A stretch of DNA of 64,000 nucleotides from Achromobacter deleyi (GCF_902859705.1 NZ_CADIJO010000003.1:1-64000), one strand, 5' to 3'; numbered from the stretch's first letter, positions 25,055-33,813 are shown. The notes: generated by a model from the sequence alone, not told the origin. Translations and numbers: made by a program.

Positions 25055-26617
25055 ATGACCGCCAGCATCCGCCAACAAGACCTGGTCGATTCCATCGCCC
25101 ACGCCCTGCAATACATCAGCCACTATCACAGCCCCGACTACCTCGCGCACCTGGCCGCCGCCTACCGCCGCGAGGCCAGCGCGCCCGCCCGCGACGCCAT
25201 GGCCCAGATCCTGGCCAGCTCGCGTCTGGCCGCCATCGGCCGGCGCCCCCTCTGCCAGGACACCGGCATCGTCAATGTCTTCCTGAACGTCGGCATGGAC
25301 GTGCGCTGGACGGGTTTCACCGGCAGCCTGGAAGACGCCGTCAATGAAGGCGTACGCCGCGCCTACCTGGACCCCGACAATCCCCTGCGGGCATCGGTGG
25401 TGGCCGACCCGCTGTTCGGCCGCGCCAATACCCGCGACAACACGCCCGCCGTCATCAGCACCCGGATCGTGCCCGGCGCCACGCTGGAAGTCATCGTCGC
25501 GGCCAAAGGCGGCGGATCGGAGAACAAGGCGCGGCTGGCCATGCTGAACCCGGGCGACAGCGTGGTGGACTGGGTGCTCGCGCAGGTGCCGACGCTGGGC
25601 GCGGGCTGGTGTCCGCCCGGCATGCTGGGCATCGGCGTGGGCGGCACTGCGGAAAAGGCCGTGCTGCTCGCCAAGGAAAGCCTGATGCAGCCGCTGGACA
25701 TGCATACGCTGCAGGAACGCGCCGCACGCGGCGACGCGCTCGCCCCCGAAGACGCCCTGCGGCTGGAGCTGCATGCACGCGTCAACGCGCTGGGCATCGG
25801 CGCGCAGGGCCTGGGCGGCCTGACGACCGTGCTGGACGTCAAGCTCAAGACCTACCCCACGCACGCCGCCGCCAAACCCGTCGCCCTGATCCCCAACTGC
25901 GCCGCCACCCGTCACGCCCGCTTCGTGCTGGACGGCAGCGGCCCCGTGCACCTGGAGCCGCCTTCGCTGGATCTCTGGCCCGACCTGGGCGATGCCGCGC
26001 TGGCGCAGGTCGGCCGGCGCGTGAACCTGGACACGCTCACCCAGGAAGAGGTCGCCACCTGGCGCGCGGGCGACACCTTGCTGCTGAGCGGCCGCATGCT
26101 GACCGGCCGCGATGCCGCGCACCAGCGCATCCGCGAACGGCTCGCCCAGGGCCTGCCGCTGCCCGCCGACTTCCGCAACCGTGTCATCTACTACGTCGGC
26201 CCCGTCGATGCGGTACGGGACGAGGCCGTGGGTCCGGCCGGCCCCACCACGTCCACCCGCATGGACGGCTACACCGACATGATGCTGGCGCACACCGGCC
26301 TGATCGCGATGATCGGCAAGGCCGAACGCGGCCCCGACGCCGTCGCCGCCATCCAGCGGCACCGGGCGGCCTACCTGATCGCCGTCGGTGGTGCGGCGGT
26401 TCTCGTGTCCCGGGCCATCCGCCACGCGCGCGTCGTGGCCTTCGAAGACCTGGGCATGGAAGCCATCTACGAATTCGACGTGGTCGACATGCCGGTGACG
26501 GTGGCAGTCGATGCAGAGGGTGGCAACTTGCACGTTGCTGGCCCGGCGCAATGGCGTCTTGCGCCCGGGCAACCCATTCGCCTGGGCGGCCGCGAGATCA
26601 GGCTTTCCGGGGCTTGA
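25055..26617 (+). CDS. fumA: class I fumarate hydratase
   Basis: A 520-residue fused alpha-beta class I fumarase. CQDTGI near 67-72, GWCPPG and the later conserved GPTTSTRMDGYTD (near 400) are typical of this oxygen-sensitive [4Fe-4S] enzyme; cysteines in CQDTG, IPNCAATR and related loops bind the cluster. It hydrates fumarate to malate in the cytoplasm. Here it ends a catabolic operon and would consume the fumarate made by the FAH enzyme. The last 20 bases overlap the convergent LuxR gene. The ATG at 25055 is used; a TTG seven codons earlier is possible. Confidence 0.9.
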   Translation: MTASIRQQDLVDSIAHALQYISHYHSPDYLAHLAAAYRREASAPARDAMAQILASSRLAAIGRRPLCQDTGIVNVFLNVGMDVRWTGFTGSLEDAVNEGVRRAYLDPDNPLRASVVADPLFGRANTRDNTPAVISTRIVPGATLEVIVAAKGGGSENKARLAMLNPGDSVVDWVLAQVPTLGAGWCPPGMLGIGVGGTAEKAVLLAKESLMQPLDMHTLQERAARGDALAPEDALRLELHARVNALGIGAQGLGGLTTVLDVKLKTYPTHAAAKPVALIPNCAATRHARFVLDGSGPVHLEPPSLDLWPDLGDAALAQVGRRVNLDTLTQEEVATWRAGDTLLLSGRMLTGRDAAHQRIRERLAQGLPLPADFRNRVIYYVGPVDAVRDEAVGPAGPTTSTRMDGYTDMMLAHTGLIAMIGKAERGPDAVAAIQRHRAAYLIAVGGAAVLVSRAIRHARVVAFEDLGMEAIYEFDVVDMPVTVAVDAEGGNLHVAGPAQWRLAPGQPIRLGGREIRLSGA

Positions 26618-27425
26618 TGGCGCCGGCGCGCGCCGACGCCCGCCTGGGCAGGCCCGCGCCCACCAGCGCCAACAGTTCCTGGTGGTTGCGCACACCCAGA
26701 TGCTGGAACGCGCGGTAGCGATAGGTCAACGCCGTCGTGTCCGACACCCCCATCTCGCGCGCCGCTTCCTTGGTCGTCAGGCCTTCCAGCACATGCGTCA
26801 CGATCTGCCGCTCGCGGCCCGACAACTGTTCCATGAGCCGCGCCTGCGGCGCATGGTCTGCCGGAGAACGCCGCGTCACCTGCACGTGACGCATGACCGC
26901 CGTGGCGATCAACGGCGCATGCTGCGCCAGGCGTTCGATGTCCTGCGGCACGAACGCCGGATACGCCAGATTGCGGTACAGGCTGACCGACACCCGATAG
27001 CCGTCGGCAAACACCGCCAGCAGCGACAGCCGCTCGCGAATGCCCGGATCGCCATAGCAGACGCGGCGGTAGTGCTCATCGGCCACATCCTCGGCCTGCT
27101 GCAGCCCGATCCACAACTGCGTCGCCTTGCCCGGCTTGCGCCGCGACAGCCACACCATGTTGGAGTCCTTGCGGTCGAACCCCAGCCGCATGTATTGGAC
27201 GGCGGTCAGGGTCGCCACCTCGCCAATGGCGCTGGCGCTGGACACGGCCTGCACCCGGCCGCTGCTGCGCAGTGCGAACACCGTGCAGTGGCTGGCCGGA
27301 AACATGCCGCCCAGCGCCCGCAGCACCTGCGCGGCGAAGTCGTCGGCGCCGATCGCGTCCATCAAGGCCGCCGCCACCGCAAACGCGGGAGCGGGCGTGT
27401 CCTGCACCACCGGCAGCAATTTCAT
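26598..27425 (-). CDS. LuxR-family regulator of catabolic module 2
   Basis: A 275-residue regulator with an N-terminal GAF-like or sensor region (about 15-190) and a C-terminal LuxR helix-turn-helix (about 205-262, LSGRERQIVTHVLEGLTTKEAAREMGVSDTTALTYR). It is divergent from the module 2 monooxygenase, with a palindromic operator in the 95-base gap. Layout matches the module 1 regulator, but the two proteins are only distantly similar outside the HTH. Likely senses the aromatic substrate (inferred). Confidence 0.88.
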   Translation of the reverse strand: MKLLPVVQDTPAPAFAVAAALMDAIGADDFAAQVLRALGGMFPASHCTVFALRSSGRVQAVSSASAIGEVATLTAVQYMRLGFDRKDSNMVWLSRRKPGKATQLWIGLQQAEDVADEHYRRVCYGDPGIRERLSLLAVFADGYRVSVSLYRNLAYPAFVPQDIERLAQHAPLIATAVMRHVQVTRRSPADHAPQARLMEQLSGRERQIVTHVLEGLTTKEAAREMGVSDTTALTYRYRAFQHLGVRNHQELLALVGAGLPRRASARAGAIKPRKA

Positions 27426-27437
27426 GACGGGTATTCC

Positions 27438-27457
27438 TGTCCTGATTAATTAGGACA
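27438..27457. promoter_or_regulatory. LuxR-type operator palindrome, module 2
   Basis: TGTCCTG-ATTAAT-TAGGACA is a 20-base palindrome with a single mismatched pair. It sits 12 bases upstream of the regulator ATG and 63 bases upstream of the monooxygenase ATG. Its outer six bases match the module 1 operator. A further AGGACA half-site lies at 27510-27515, next to the monooxygenase start. Confidence 0.8.
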
Positions 27458-27520
27458 AATTATCGATTCCATGCCGCCAGAATATACCCAGAGACAACGC
27501 CATAAGAACAGGACATCCGC

Positions 27521-29236
27521 ATGCCGCTTGAACGAATCGGACCCTTCCACTATTCACGCTTTGCGCCATCGATGCCGCCCCGGGATGCGAACGGCGCCGA
27601 CGCCCGGCGCCATCGCGTCATGATTGCCGGCGGCGGCCCCGTCGGCCTGGCCGTCGCGCTGGGCCTGGCCCGGCGCGGCTTCGACTGCGTCGTCATCGAG
27701 GCCGACGACTCGGTCTGCGAAGGCAGCCGCGCCGCCTGCATCTCGCGCCGCAGCCTGGAAATCATGGACCGGCTGGGCGTGGCGTCCGCCTTTCTGGGCA
27801 AGGGCCTGCCCTGGGCGCGCGGCCGCAGCTATTACGGCACCGACGAGGTGTTGGTATTCGAAATGCCCACCCGCGCGGACGACCGCTATCCGCCCATGAT
27901 CAATCTGCAGCAGTACTACATCGAACAGTTTCTGCTCGACGCCATCGCAGCCGTCAATGCACAGCATCCCGGCCGCGTCGACATCCGCTGGGCCAGCAAG
28001 ATCACCGCCTGCACGCCCGCCGCCGACGGCGTGGCCGTGCGCATCGACAACGCGCTGGGCAGCTACCCGGCGCAGGCCGACTGGCTGGTGGCGTGCGACG
28101 GCGGCCAGAGCTTCATCCGGTCCAGCCTGGGCCTGGAACTGGCAGGCACCGGCTATCAGGGCCGCTACGCCATCGTCGACATCGAGCTGGCCAGCGGCTA
28201 CCCCACCGAGCGCCGCGCCTGGTTCGACCCGCCCTGGGCCCGCGGCACCACCATCCTCATGCACCGCCAGCCCGACGACATCTGGCGCATCGACTTCCAG
28301 CTGGCCGGCAGCGTGGATGCCGCCCAGGCCATGCAGCCCGAGCAGATTCAACGCTTCGTGCAGACGCACCTGGACGCCATCGGCGAAGGCCACCTGCCCT
28401 GGACCCCGGTCTGGTCGTCCATCTACCGCGCCGGCGCCATGACGCTGGACGCCTACCGCCACGGCCGCATCCTGTTCGCCGGCAACGCCGCGCACGCCAT
28501 GCCCATCTTCGGCGTGCGCGGCCTGAATTCCGGTTTCGACGACGCCGACAATCTGGTGTGGAAGCTGGCCGCGGTGCTGCAAGGCAAGGGCAGCGATGCG
28601 CTGCTGGACCGTTACAGCGCCGAACGCCTGCACGCCTTCCACATCAACGCCGAGAACGCCATGTGCAGCACCGAATTCATGTCGCCGCCCAACCGGGGCT
28701 TTGACCTGATGCGCGAGGCCTGCCTGTCGCTGGCCGCACGCCACCCCGGCATCGCGCGGCTGATCAATCCGCGCCAGACGCATGCGATCACGTATGCCGA
28801 ATGCCCTGTGCCGCAAGCGATGGCCGATGCGCCGGAAGGCACGAACGGCCCGCCGCTCGACACGCCAGCGAACCCACCTCTCTGCTCCCCCGGCGCGCCC
28901 TTGGTCGACGGCCGCCTGCCCGATGGCCGCTACCTGACAGGACGGCTGGCGCCAGACGGCTTCACCCTGTTGGCATTCGGCCCCTGGCCGCAAGCCGACG
29001 CCCTTGAAACACAAACGCAAGCGTCCGACTGGCCCTGGCTGCCGTGCCGCGTGGTGACGTTGGCGCCCGATGCCAACCTGGCCCGGTGCTTCGGCTTGCC
29101 GCAAGAAGCCCTGGCCGACATGGCCTTCCTGATACGCCCCGATGGCCATCACAGCGCCCATTGGCCTGCACCCGACCTGCCTGACGTACTGACCGCCCTC
29201 GCCCGCGCCTGCGGCGCCCCAGGAGCCCTGCAATGA
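27521..29236 (+). CDS. FAD-dependent aromatic monooxygenase, module 2
   Basis: A 571-residue class A flavoprotein monooxygenase like the module 1 enzyme. GGGPVG lies at 37-42 and DG in ACDGGQSFIR at 193-194. The third motif, usually GD, reads GN at 321-322 (FAGNAAHAMPIFGVRGLNSG). The Asp normally contacts the FAD ribose, so the Asn variant is notable, though the rest of the block is intact. The stop overlaps the DUF2783 gene start (ATGA). Likely phenol-type ring hydroxylase; substrate unknown. Confidence 0.9.
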   Translation: MPLERIGPFHYSRFAPSMPPRDANGADARRHRVMIAGGGPVGLAVALGLARRGFDCVVIEADDSVCEGSRAACISRRSLEIMDRLGVASAFLGKGLPWARGRSYYGTDEVLVFEMPTRADDRYPPMINLQQYYIEQFLLDAIAAVNAQHPGRVDIRWASKITACTPAADGVAVRIDNALGSYPAQADWLVACDGGQSFIRSSLGLELAGTGYQGRYAIVDIELASGYPTERRAWFDPPWARGTTILMHRQPDDIWRIDFQLAGSVDAAQAMQPEQIQRFVQTHLDAIGEGHLPWTPVWSSIYRAGAMTLDAYRHGRILFAGNAAHAMPIFGVRGLNSGFDDADNLVWKLAAVLQGKGSDALLDRYSAERLHAFHINAENAMCSTEFMSPPNRGFDLMREACLSLAARHPGIARLINPRQTHAITYAECPVPQAMADAPEGTNGPPLDTPANPPLCSPGAPLVDGRLPDGRYLTGRLAPDGFTLLAFGPWPQADALETQTQASDWPWLPCRVVTLAPDANLARCFGLPQEALADMAFLIRPDGHHSAHWPAPDLPDVLTALARACGAPGALQ

Positions 29237-29436
29237 CCTACGACGCCGCCGTCCAAGACCGTCTCTATGCCCGCTGCAGCAACGCCATCGCCAGCGCCGG
29301 GCGCGAACGCGAATCCCTGTTCCTGGCCCGCCTGGCGCTGCTGCTGTTCGAGCAGGTGCAGGACGAACAGCGCTGCCTGGACGCCATCGAACAGGCGCTG
29401 CAAGACCTGCCGATGCCCTCACTGTCGGCGGACTGA
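29233..29436 (+). CDS. DUF2783 protein, possible hydroxylase coupling protein
   Basis: A 67-residue helical protein translationally coupled to the monooxygenase by an ATGA overlap. The segment ESLFLARLALLLFEQVQDEQRCLDAIEQAL aligns with the module 1 DUF2783 protein. Repetition of the monooxygenase plus DUF2783 pair in both modules supports a working complex. Coupling-protein function is inferred from the MhaAB analogy. Confidence 0.75.
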   Translation: MTYDAAVQDRLYARCSNAIASAGRERESLFLARLALLLFEQVQDEQRCLDAIEQALQDLPMPSLSAD

Positions 29437-29536
29437 CGCCGCCTGCGCGTACCCGACCGGCACGCTCGTCGGCGTTTTCAGCCGCGATACCCAAGACAGG
29501 CCAAGAAGCCTGCCCTGCCCCCAAACGGAGACAACC

Positions 29537-30520
29537 TTGAACAGAAGAACATTCATGGCCGCGGCCTTGGCCGTCGCCGCCGCCCAGTGGGCCGTTGCCG
29601 CGCCCGTGCAAGCCCAGTCCGCCTACCCTGACCAACTCATCAAATGGGTCGTGCCCTACCCTGCTGGCGGCGGCACCGACACCCTGGCACGCACCCTGGC
29701 CGAGAGCATCCGCCCCGGCCTGGGCCAACGCATCATCATCGACAACCGGCCCGGCGCGGCCACCAATATCGGCGCCGAGCAGGTTGCGCATGCCAAACCC
29801 GACGGCTACACCCTGATGTCCGCCGACAACGGCGTGCTGGCCTTCAACGAACACCTGTTCAAGAAGCTGCCCTACCGCCCCGCCGACGACTTCACCTACA
29901 TCGGTGCGATCGGCAAATTCCCCCTGGTACTGGTCGCCAGCCCCGCCTTTCCCGTGGCGGACTTCGCCCAGTTCATGGCCTACGTGCGCGCCCGGCCCGG
30001 CCAGGTCGACTACGCCTCGGTCGGCAATGGCTCGCCGCATCACCTGGCCATGGCCCTGTTCCAGAGCAAGACCGGCACTACGCTGACCCATGTGCCCTAC
30101 CGAGGCGCCGCCCCCGCCATGCAGGACGTCATGGGCGGCCAGGTGCCCGTCATGTTCCTGGACCTGGCGTCCGGCCTGCAGATCATCAAGTCCGGCAAGG
30201 TGCGCCCGCTGGCGATCGGTTCGGCCACGCGTTCGCCGCTGCTGCCCGATGTACCCACCCTGGCCGAAGTGGGCGTTGCCGACGTCGAAGTCTTTGCCTT
30301 CCAGGGCTTGCTGGGGCCGGCGGGCCTGCCCGCCCCCATCGTCGCCACGCTCAACCGGGCACTGAACCAGGCCCTGGCCGACCCGGCCGTGCTGAGCCGC
30401 TTCACCGAATTCGGCTTTGAACCGCTACCCGGCACGCCCGACGCCTTCAAGCAACTCGCGCGGTCTGAATCCGCCCGCTGGGGCCAGGTCATCCGCGCCA
30501 ACAACATCTCACTGGATTGA
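29537..30520 (+). CDS. Bug/TctC-family solute-binding protein, module 2
   Basis: A 327-residue periplasmic binding protein. The start is a TTG at 29537, preceded by ACGGAG at 7 bases. It gives an N-terminus MNRRTFMAA with twin arginines, and the signal ends near VQAQS. The Bug motifs VVPYPAGGGTDTLAR and NRPGAATNIGAEQVA are present. Bug proteins bind small carboxylates. No tctAB membrane genes are adjacent, so it may work with a distant transporter or as a sensor. Module 1 has an MFS transporter in the corresponding role. Confidence 0.88.
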   Translation: MNRRTFMAAALAVAAAQWAVAAPVQAQSAYPDQLIKWVVPYPAGGGTDTLARTLAESIRPGLGQRIIIDNRPGAATNIGAEQVAHAKPDGYTLMSADNGVLAFNEHLFKKLPYRPADDFTYIGAIGKFPLVLVASPAFPVADFAQFMAYVRARPGQVDYASVGNGSPHHLAMALFQSKTGTTLTHVPYRGAAPAMQDVMGGQVPVMFLDLASGLQIIKSGKVRPLAIGSATRSPLLPDVPTLAEVGVADVEVFAFQGLLGPAGLPAPIVATLNRALNQALADPAVLSRFTEFGFEPLPGTPDAFKQLARSESARWGQVIRANNISLD

Positions 30521-30528
30521 GGATCGCC

Positions 30529-31068
30529 ATGAACATGCCCTCCGCCCGCCCCGTCCACGGACTGCACCACTTTGCCTGGCGCTGCCGCGACGCCGAAGAA
30601 ACGCGATGCTTCTACGAAGACCTGCTGGGCCTGCCGCTGGTGCACGTCATCAAGAACGACCACGTGCCCAGCACCGGCGAATACTGCCCCTACGTGCACA
30701 TCTTCTTTCGCATGCGCAACGGCGGCTGCATCGCCTTCTTCGACCTGGGCGACGACACGGCCGCCCTGCCGTCCGCCAACACCCCTGCCTGGGTCAACCA
30801 CATCGCCCTCGCCGTCGCCAGCCGCGAGGACCTGCACGCCATGAAGGCGCGGCTGGAGGCGCACAGCGTCACCGTGGTCGGCGTCACCGACCACGACGGT
30901 TTCATCGAATCGATCTATTTCTTCGACCCCAATGGGTTGCGGCTCGAACTCACCGTCGAAGTCGCCGCCCAGGCCGTCGTCGACGGCTATGCCCGCGAGG
31001 CGCGCAGCCTGCTCGACCGCTGGACGACCCGTCAGCGCCCCGTCACCCCCCACCAGGACCGCCCATGA
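30529..31068 (+). CDS. single-domain VOC protein, module 2
   Basis: A 179-residue paralogue of the module 1 VOC protein. Shared blocks include GLHHFAWRCRDAEETR, FYEDLLGLPLVHVIK and IYFFDPNGLRLEL. The putative metal ligands are His13 or His14, His91 and Glu140, with the same spacing as in module 1. The ATG at 30529 follows a GAGGA site. It overlaps the next FAH gene by four bases. Candidate ring-cleavage dioxygenase for module 2; a glyoxalase-type role is the alternative. Confidence 0.82.
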   Translation: MNMPSARPVHGLHHFAWRCRDAEETRCFYEDLLGLPLVHVIKNDHVPSTGEYCPYVHIFFRMRNGGCIAFFDLGDDTAALPSANTPAWVNHIALAVASREDLHAMKARLEAHSVTVVGVTDHDGFIESIYFFDPNGLRLELTVEVAAQAVVDGYAREARSLLDRWTTRQRPVTPHQDRP

Positions 31069-32087
31069 CCCACCCCGCCCCCCAACTGCGCCTGTCCACC
31101 CGCAAGAACGGCACGCGTGACGGCGAACTGATGCTCGTCAGTCCGGCGGGCGACCGCTGGATCAGCGCCGGCCCCGGCGCGCCCACGCTGCAAGCGCTGC
31201 TGGACAACTGGACCACGCTGGCGCCCGAACTCGACCGCCGCCACGCCGCGCGCGATGCCAGCGCCTGGACCACGGCCAGCGCCTTCGACCCCGCGCAATG
31301 CATGGCGCCGCTGCCCCGCGCCTACCAATGGGCCGACGCGTCCGTCTACCGCAACCACGCCCGCCTGATCTACCAATGGCGCCAGGAACCCATTCCCCCG
31401 CGTTATGAAGACGAACCCCTGGTCTACCAGGGTGGGTCCGACATCCTGCTGGGCCCGCAAGATCCCATCATCGCCACCGACCAAAGCCACCTGATCGACC
31501 TGGAAGCCGAAATCGCCGTCATCACCCGCGACGTTCCCCTGGGCACGACCGCCGCGCAGGCGGCCGACCTGATCGCGCTGGTCGTGTTGCTCAATGATGT
31601 CTCGCTGCGCGGACTGATCCCGTCCGAGCTGGCCAAGGGCTTCGGCTTCTACCAAAGCAAGCCCGCCACCAGCTTTGCTCCCATTGCCGTCACACCCGCG
31701 GCATTGGGCAGTGCCTGGCGCGACAATATGCTGGACCTGCCCGTGCGTATCGACGTCAACGGCGCCCGCTTCGGCGAGCCCAACGCCAGCAGCGAAGTCG
31801 TCTTCAATTTTGCGCAGATCATCGAACACCTGGCCCGCACGCGCGGCCTGGTCGCGGGCAGCATCGTCGGCGCCGGCACCATCAGCAACGCCGACCCGGC
31901 CTCAGGCAGCGCCTGCATTACCGAAGCCCGCGTGCGCGCGCAGCTGGATGGCGCCCGCGAAGATCAACTGCCGCCCTACCTGCGCCACGGCGACCGGGTG
32001 CGGATCTTTGCGCGCGGGCCGGATGGCGCCATGCCGTTCGGGGCGATTGATCAGGTAGTGGAAGTCTGCGCCTCCGCGAAGCCCTGA
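31065..32087 (+). CDS. fumarylacetoacetate hydrolase family protein, module 2
   Basis: A 340-residue FAH-family enzyme, the same length as the module 1 copy. It has KNGTRDGELMLVS at the start, DLEAEIAVITRDV for metal binding, LLNDVSLRG and GTISNADPASG. The four-base overlap with the VOC gene implies coupled translation. It would hydrolyse the acylpyruvate or acylacetoacetate-type product of ring opening. No isomerase is in this module. Its stop is 10 bases from the convergent SDR gene. Confidence 0.87.
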   Translation: MTHPAPQLRLSTRKNGTRDGELMLVSPAGDRWISAGPGAPTLQALLDNWTTLAPELDRRHAARDASAWTTASAFDPAQCMAPLPRAYQWADASVYRNHARLIYQWRQEPIPPRYEDEPLVYQGGSDILLGPQDPIIATDQSHLIDLEAEIAVITRDVPLGTTAAQAADLIALVVLLNDVSLRGLIPSELAKGFGFYQSKPATSFAPIAVTPAALGSAWRDNMLDLPVRIDVNGARFGEPNASSEVVFNFAQIIEHLARTRGLVAGSIVGAGTISNADPASGSACITEARVRAQLDGAREDQLPPYLRHGDRVRIFARGPDGAMPFGAIDQVVEVCASAKP

Positions 32088-32097
32088 TCGGGTGAGG

Positions 32098-32874
32098 TCA
32101 CCCCAGATACTCCACGTTCCCGCACACCGAAATGCTCTGCCCGCTGACCATCGCCCCCTCGTCCGAGCACAGAAACGCCACTTGATTGGCCACGTCCTCG
32201 GGCTGCGTCATGCGGCGCAGCGACACCTTGTCCACCAGCCGCATGCGCATCTCGTCCTGGCTGACGCCGCCCGCCTCGGCGCGGGCGGCGATGATGCGTT
32301 CGACCCGCTCGCCCGCTACCACGCCCGGCAGCACGGAATTGACGCGGATGTTGTCTGGCCCCAGTTCCATGGCCCAGGTCTGCGTCAGCCCCGCCAGGCC
32401 GAACTTGGTGGCGCTGTACGGCGTGCGCAGCGAGAACCCCAGGCGGCCCGCCACCGACGAAATATTGACGATGGCGCCGCCGCCCGCTTCCCGCAGCAAC
32501 GGCACGGCGCTGCGGGCGCACAGGAAAGTGCCGGTCAGGTTCACGTCCAGCGTCTTCTGCCAGGCATCCAGCGCGATCTCTTCCAGGCGGCACGTGGGGC
32601 CAGCCACGCCCGCGTTGTTCACCAGCGCATCCAGCCGGCCCCAGCGCCTGGCCAGGTCCGCGAACATGGCCAGCACCTCGGCTTCGCGCGACACGTCCGT
32701 CACGCTGGCGCTCAGGCTCGGCGACAGTGCAGCCGCCGCTTTTACGGCCGCCTCGTCCACGTCGCAGATATGCACGTCTGCACCGGCCGCCAGGAATTTC
32801 TTCGCAATCGCCAGGCCGATGCCCTGCGCCCCCGCCGTCACCAGGACCCGCTTGCCCTTCAAGGATTCACTCAT
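32098..32874 (-). CDS. short-chain dehydrogenase/reductase
   Basis: A 258-residue classical SDR. TAGAQGIG at 13-20 binds the cofactor, NNAG and the catalytic Ser-Tyr-Lys (NISSVAG, YSATK) are present. An acidic residue after beta-2 (CDVDEA) suggests NAD rather than NADP. The last gene of a minus-strand operon with BKACE and an ABC binding protein. It probably oxidises or reduces a hydroxyacid intermediate; substrate unknown. Confidence 0.9.
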   Translation of the reverse strand: MSESLKGKRVLVTAGAQGIGLAIAKKFLAAGADVHICDVDEAAVKAAAALSPSLSASVTDVSREAEVLAMFADLARRWGRLDALVNNAGVAGPTCRLEEIALDAWQKTLDVNLTGTFLCARSAVPLLREAGGGAIVNISSVAGRLGFSLRTPYSATKFGLAGLTQTWAMELGPDNIRVNSVLPGVVAGERVERIIAARAEAGGVSQDEMRMRLVDKVSLRRMTQPEDVANQVAFLCSDEGAMVSGQSISVCGNVEYLG

Positions 32875-32898
32875 GTTGTTCTGCCGGTAAAAGAATAG

Positions 32899-33813
32899 TC
32901 AGCAAGCAAACCTGGGGCGCACGCCACCGCGGCGCGGCAAGCCCATGATCTCGCGCGCTTCGGCCGGCGTGGCCGGTTCCATATCCATCTCGCGGATGAT
33001 GCGCACGATGCGTTCCACCAGCTGCACATTGGTGGCCAGCTCGCCATGGCGGTAGTACAGATTGTCTTCCAGCCCCACCCGCGCGTGCCCGCCCAGCAGC
33101 AAGGCGCTGATGTTGGCTTCCAGCTGCGACGGCCCGATGCCGCTCACGCAGAACACGCTGTCCTTGGGCAGCATGTCGACCATCATCTGCAAATAGCGCG
33201 GCGAGAACGGCATCGCGTTCTGGAAATTGCGATGCACGTTCATCACCAGGTTCACGAAGGGCGGACCGTCATCCAGCCCTTCGTTGATCAGCGTGGTCGT
33301 GTCCTGCAGGATGTGGGTCGGGCTGAAGACCTCCCATTCGGGCTTGATGCCGCGCGCCTTCATGCCCGCCGCCAGCTCGCGCGCCTTGGTCAACGGCGTG
33401 TTCATCAGGTATTCGTGGTCGCCAAACGCCAGGTTCAGCGTCGTGGCATCCAGCGTGCACATCTCGGCGCCGGCATCCATGCCCTTGAGCCGCTCTTCCC
33501 ACACGATTTCCCACATGCCTGGATAGCTTTCCCGCACCATGTCGCCATGCACGCCGCCGCCCGTGGAATTGTTCAGCACGATGTCGCAGCGCTCGCGAAT
33601 GCGCTGGTTCATGTCCAGGTAGATGCCCGCATCGCACGTCGCCTGGTCGTCCGGGCGGCGCGCATGCAGCGCCACCACGCTGGCGCCCGCGTTGTAGCAA
33701 CGGTAGACGTCGTCGGCAATCTCGGCCGGCTGCGTCGGCAGGTGCGGATTCTGGGTCTTGAAGGCCATGCCCCCCGTCGGGGCAATGGTCACGATCACTT
33801 TACGTTTCGCCAT
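32899..33813 (-). CDS. BKACE family beta-keto acid cleavage enzyme
   Basis: A 304-residue enzyme of the 3-keto-5-aminohexanoate cleavage family (DUF849). Metal ligands are in ALHARR and NVHRN; STGGGVHGDM and the Glu-containing GLEDNLYY block are conserved. BKACE enzymes condense a beta-keto acid with acetyl-CoA, giving a CoA ester and acetoacetate or a related product. The adjacent SDR could supply the beta-keto acid by oxidising a hydroxyacid. That pairing is typical of carnitine- or lysine-type degradation, but the substrate is not determined. Confidence 0.88.
   Translation of the reverse strand: MAKRKVIVTIAPTGGMAFKTQNPHLPTQPAEIADDVYRCYNAGASVVALHARRPDDQATCDAGIYLDMNQRIRERCDIVLNNSTGGGVHGDMVRESYPGMWEIVWEERLKGMDAGAEMCTLDATTLNLAFGDHEYLMNTPLTKARELAAGMKARGIKPEWEVFSPTHILQDTTTLINEGLDDGPPFVNLVMNVHRNFQNAMPFSPRYLQMMVDMLPKDSVFCVSGIGPSQLEANISALLLGGHARVGLEDNLYYRHGELATNVQLVERIVRIIREMDMEPATPAEAREIMGLPRRGGVRPRFAC

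Noticed and set aside
27554..30091. 845-residue open frame opposite the module 2 monooxygenase and Bug genes
   Set aside because: It spans two real genes with clear motifs on the other strand and shows no domain.
32090..32103. GGGTGA-GG-TCACCC at the FAH/SDR convergence
   Set aside because: Stem of six with only a two-base loop and no T-run; too weak to call a terminator.
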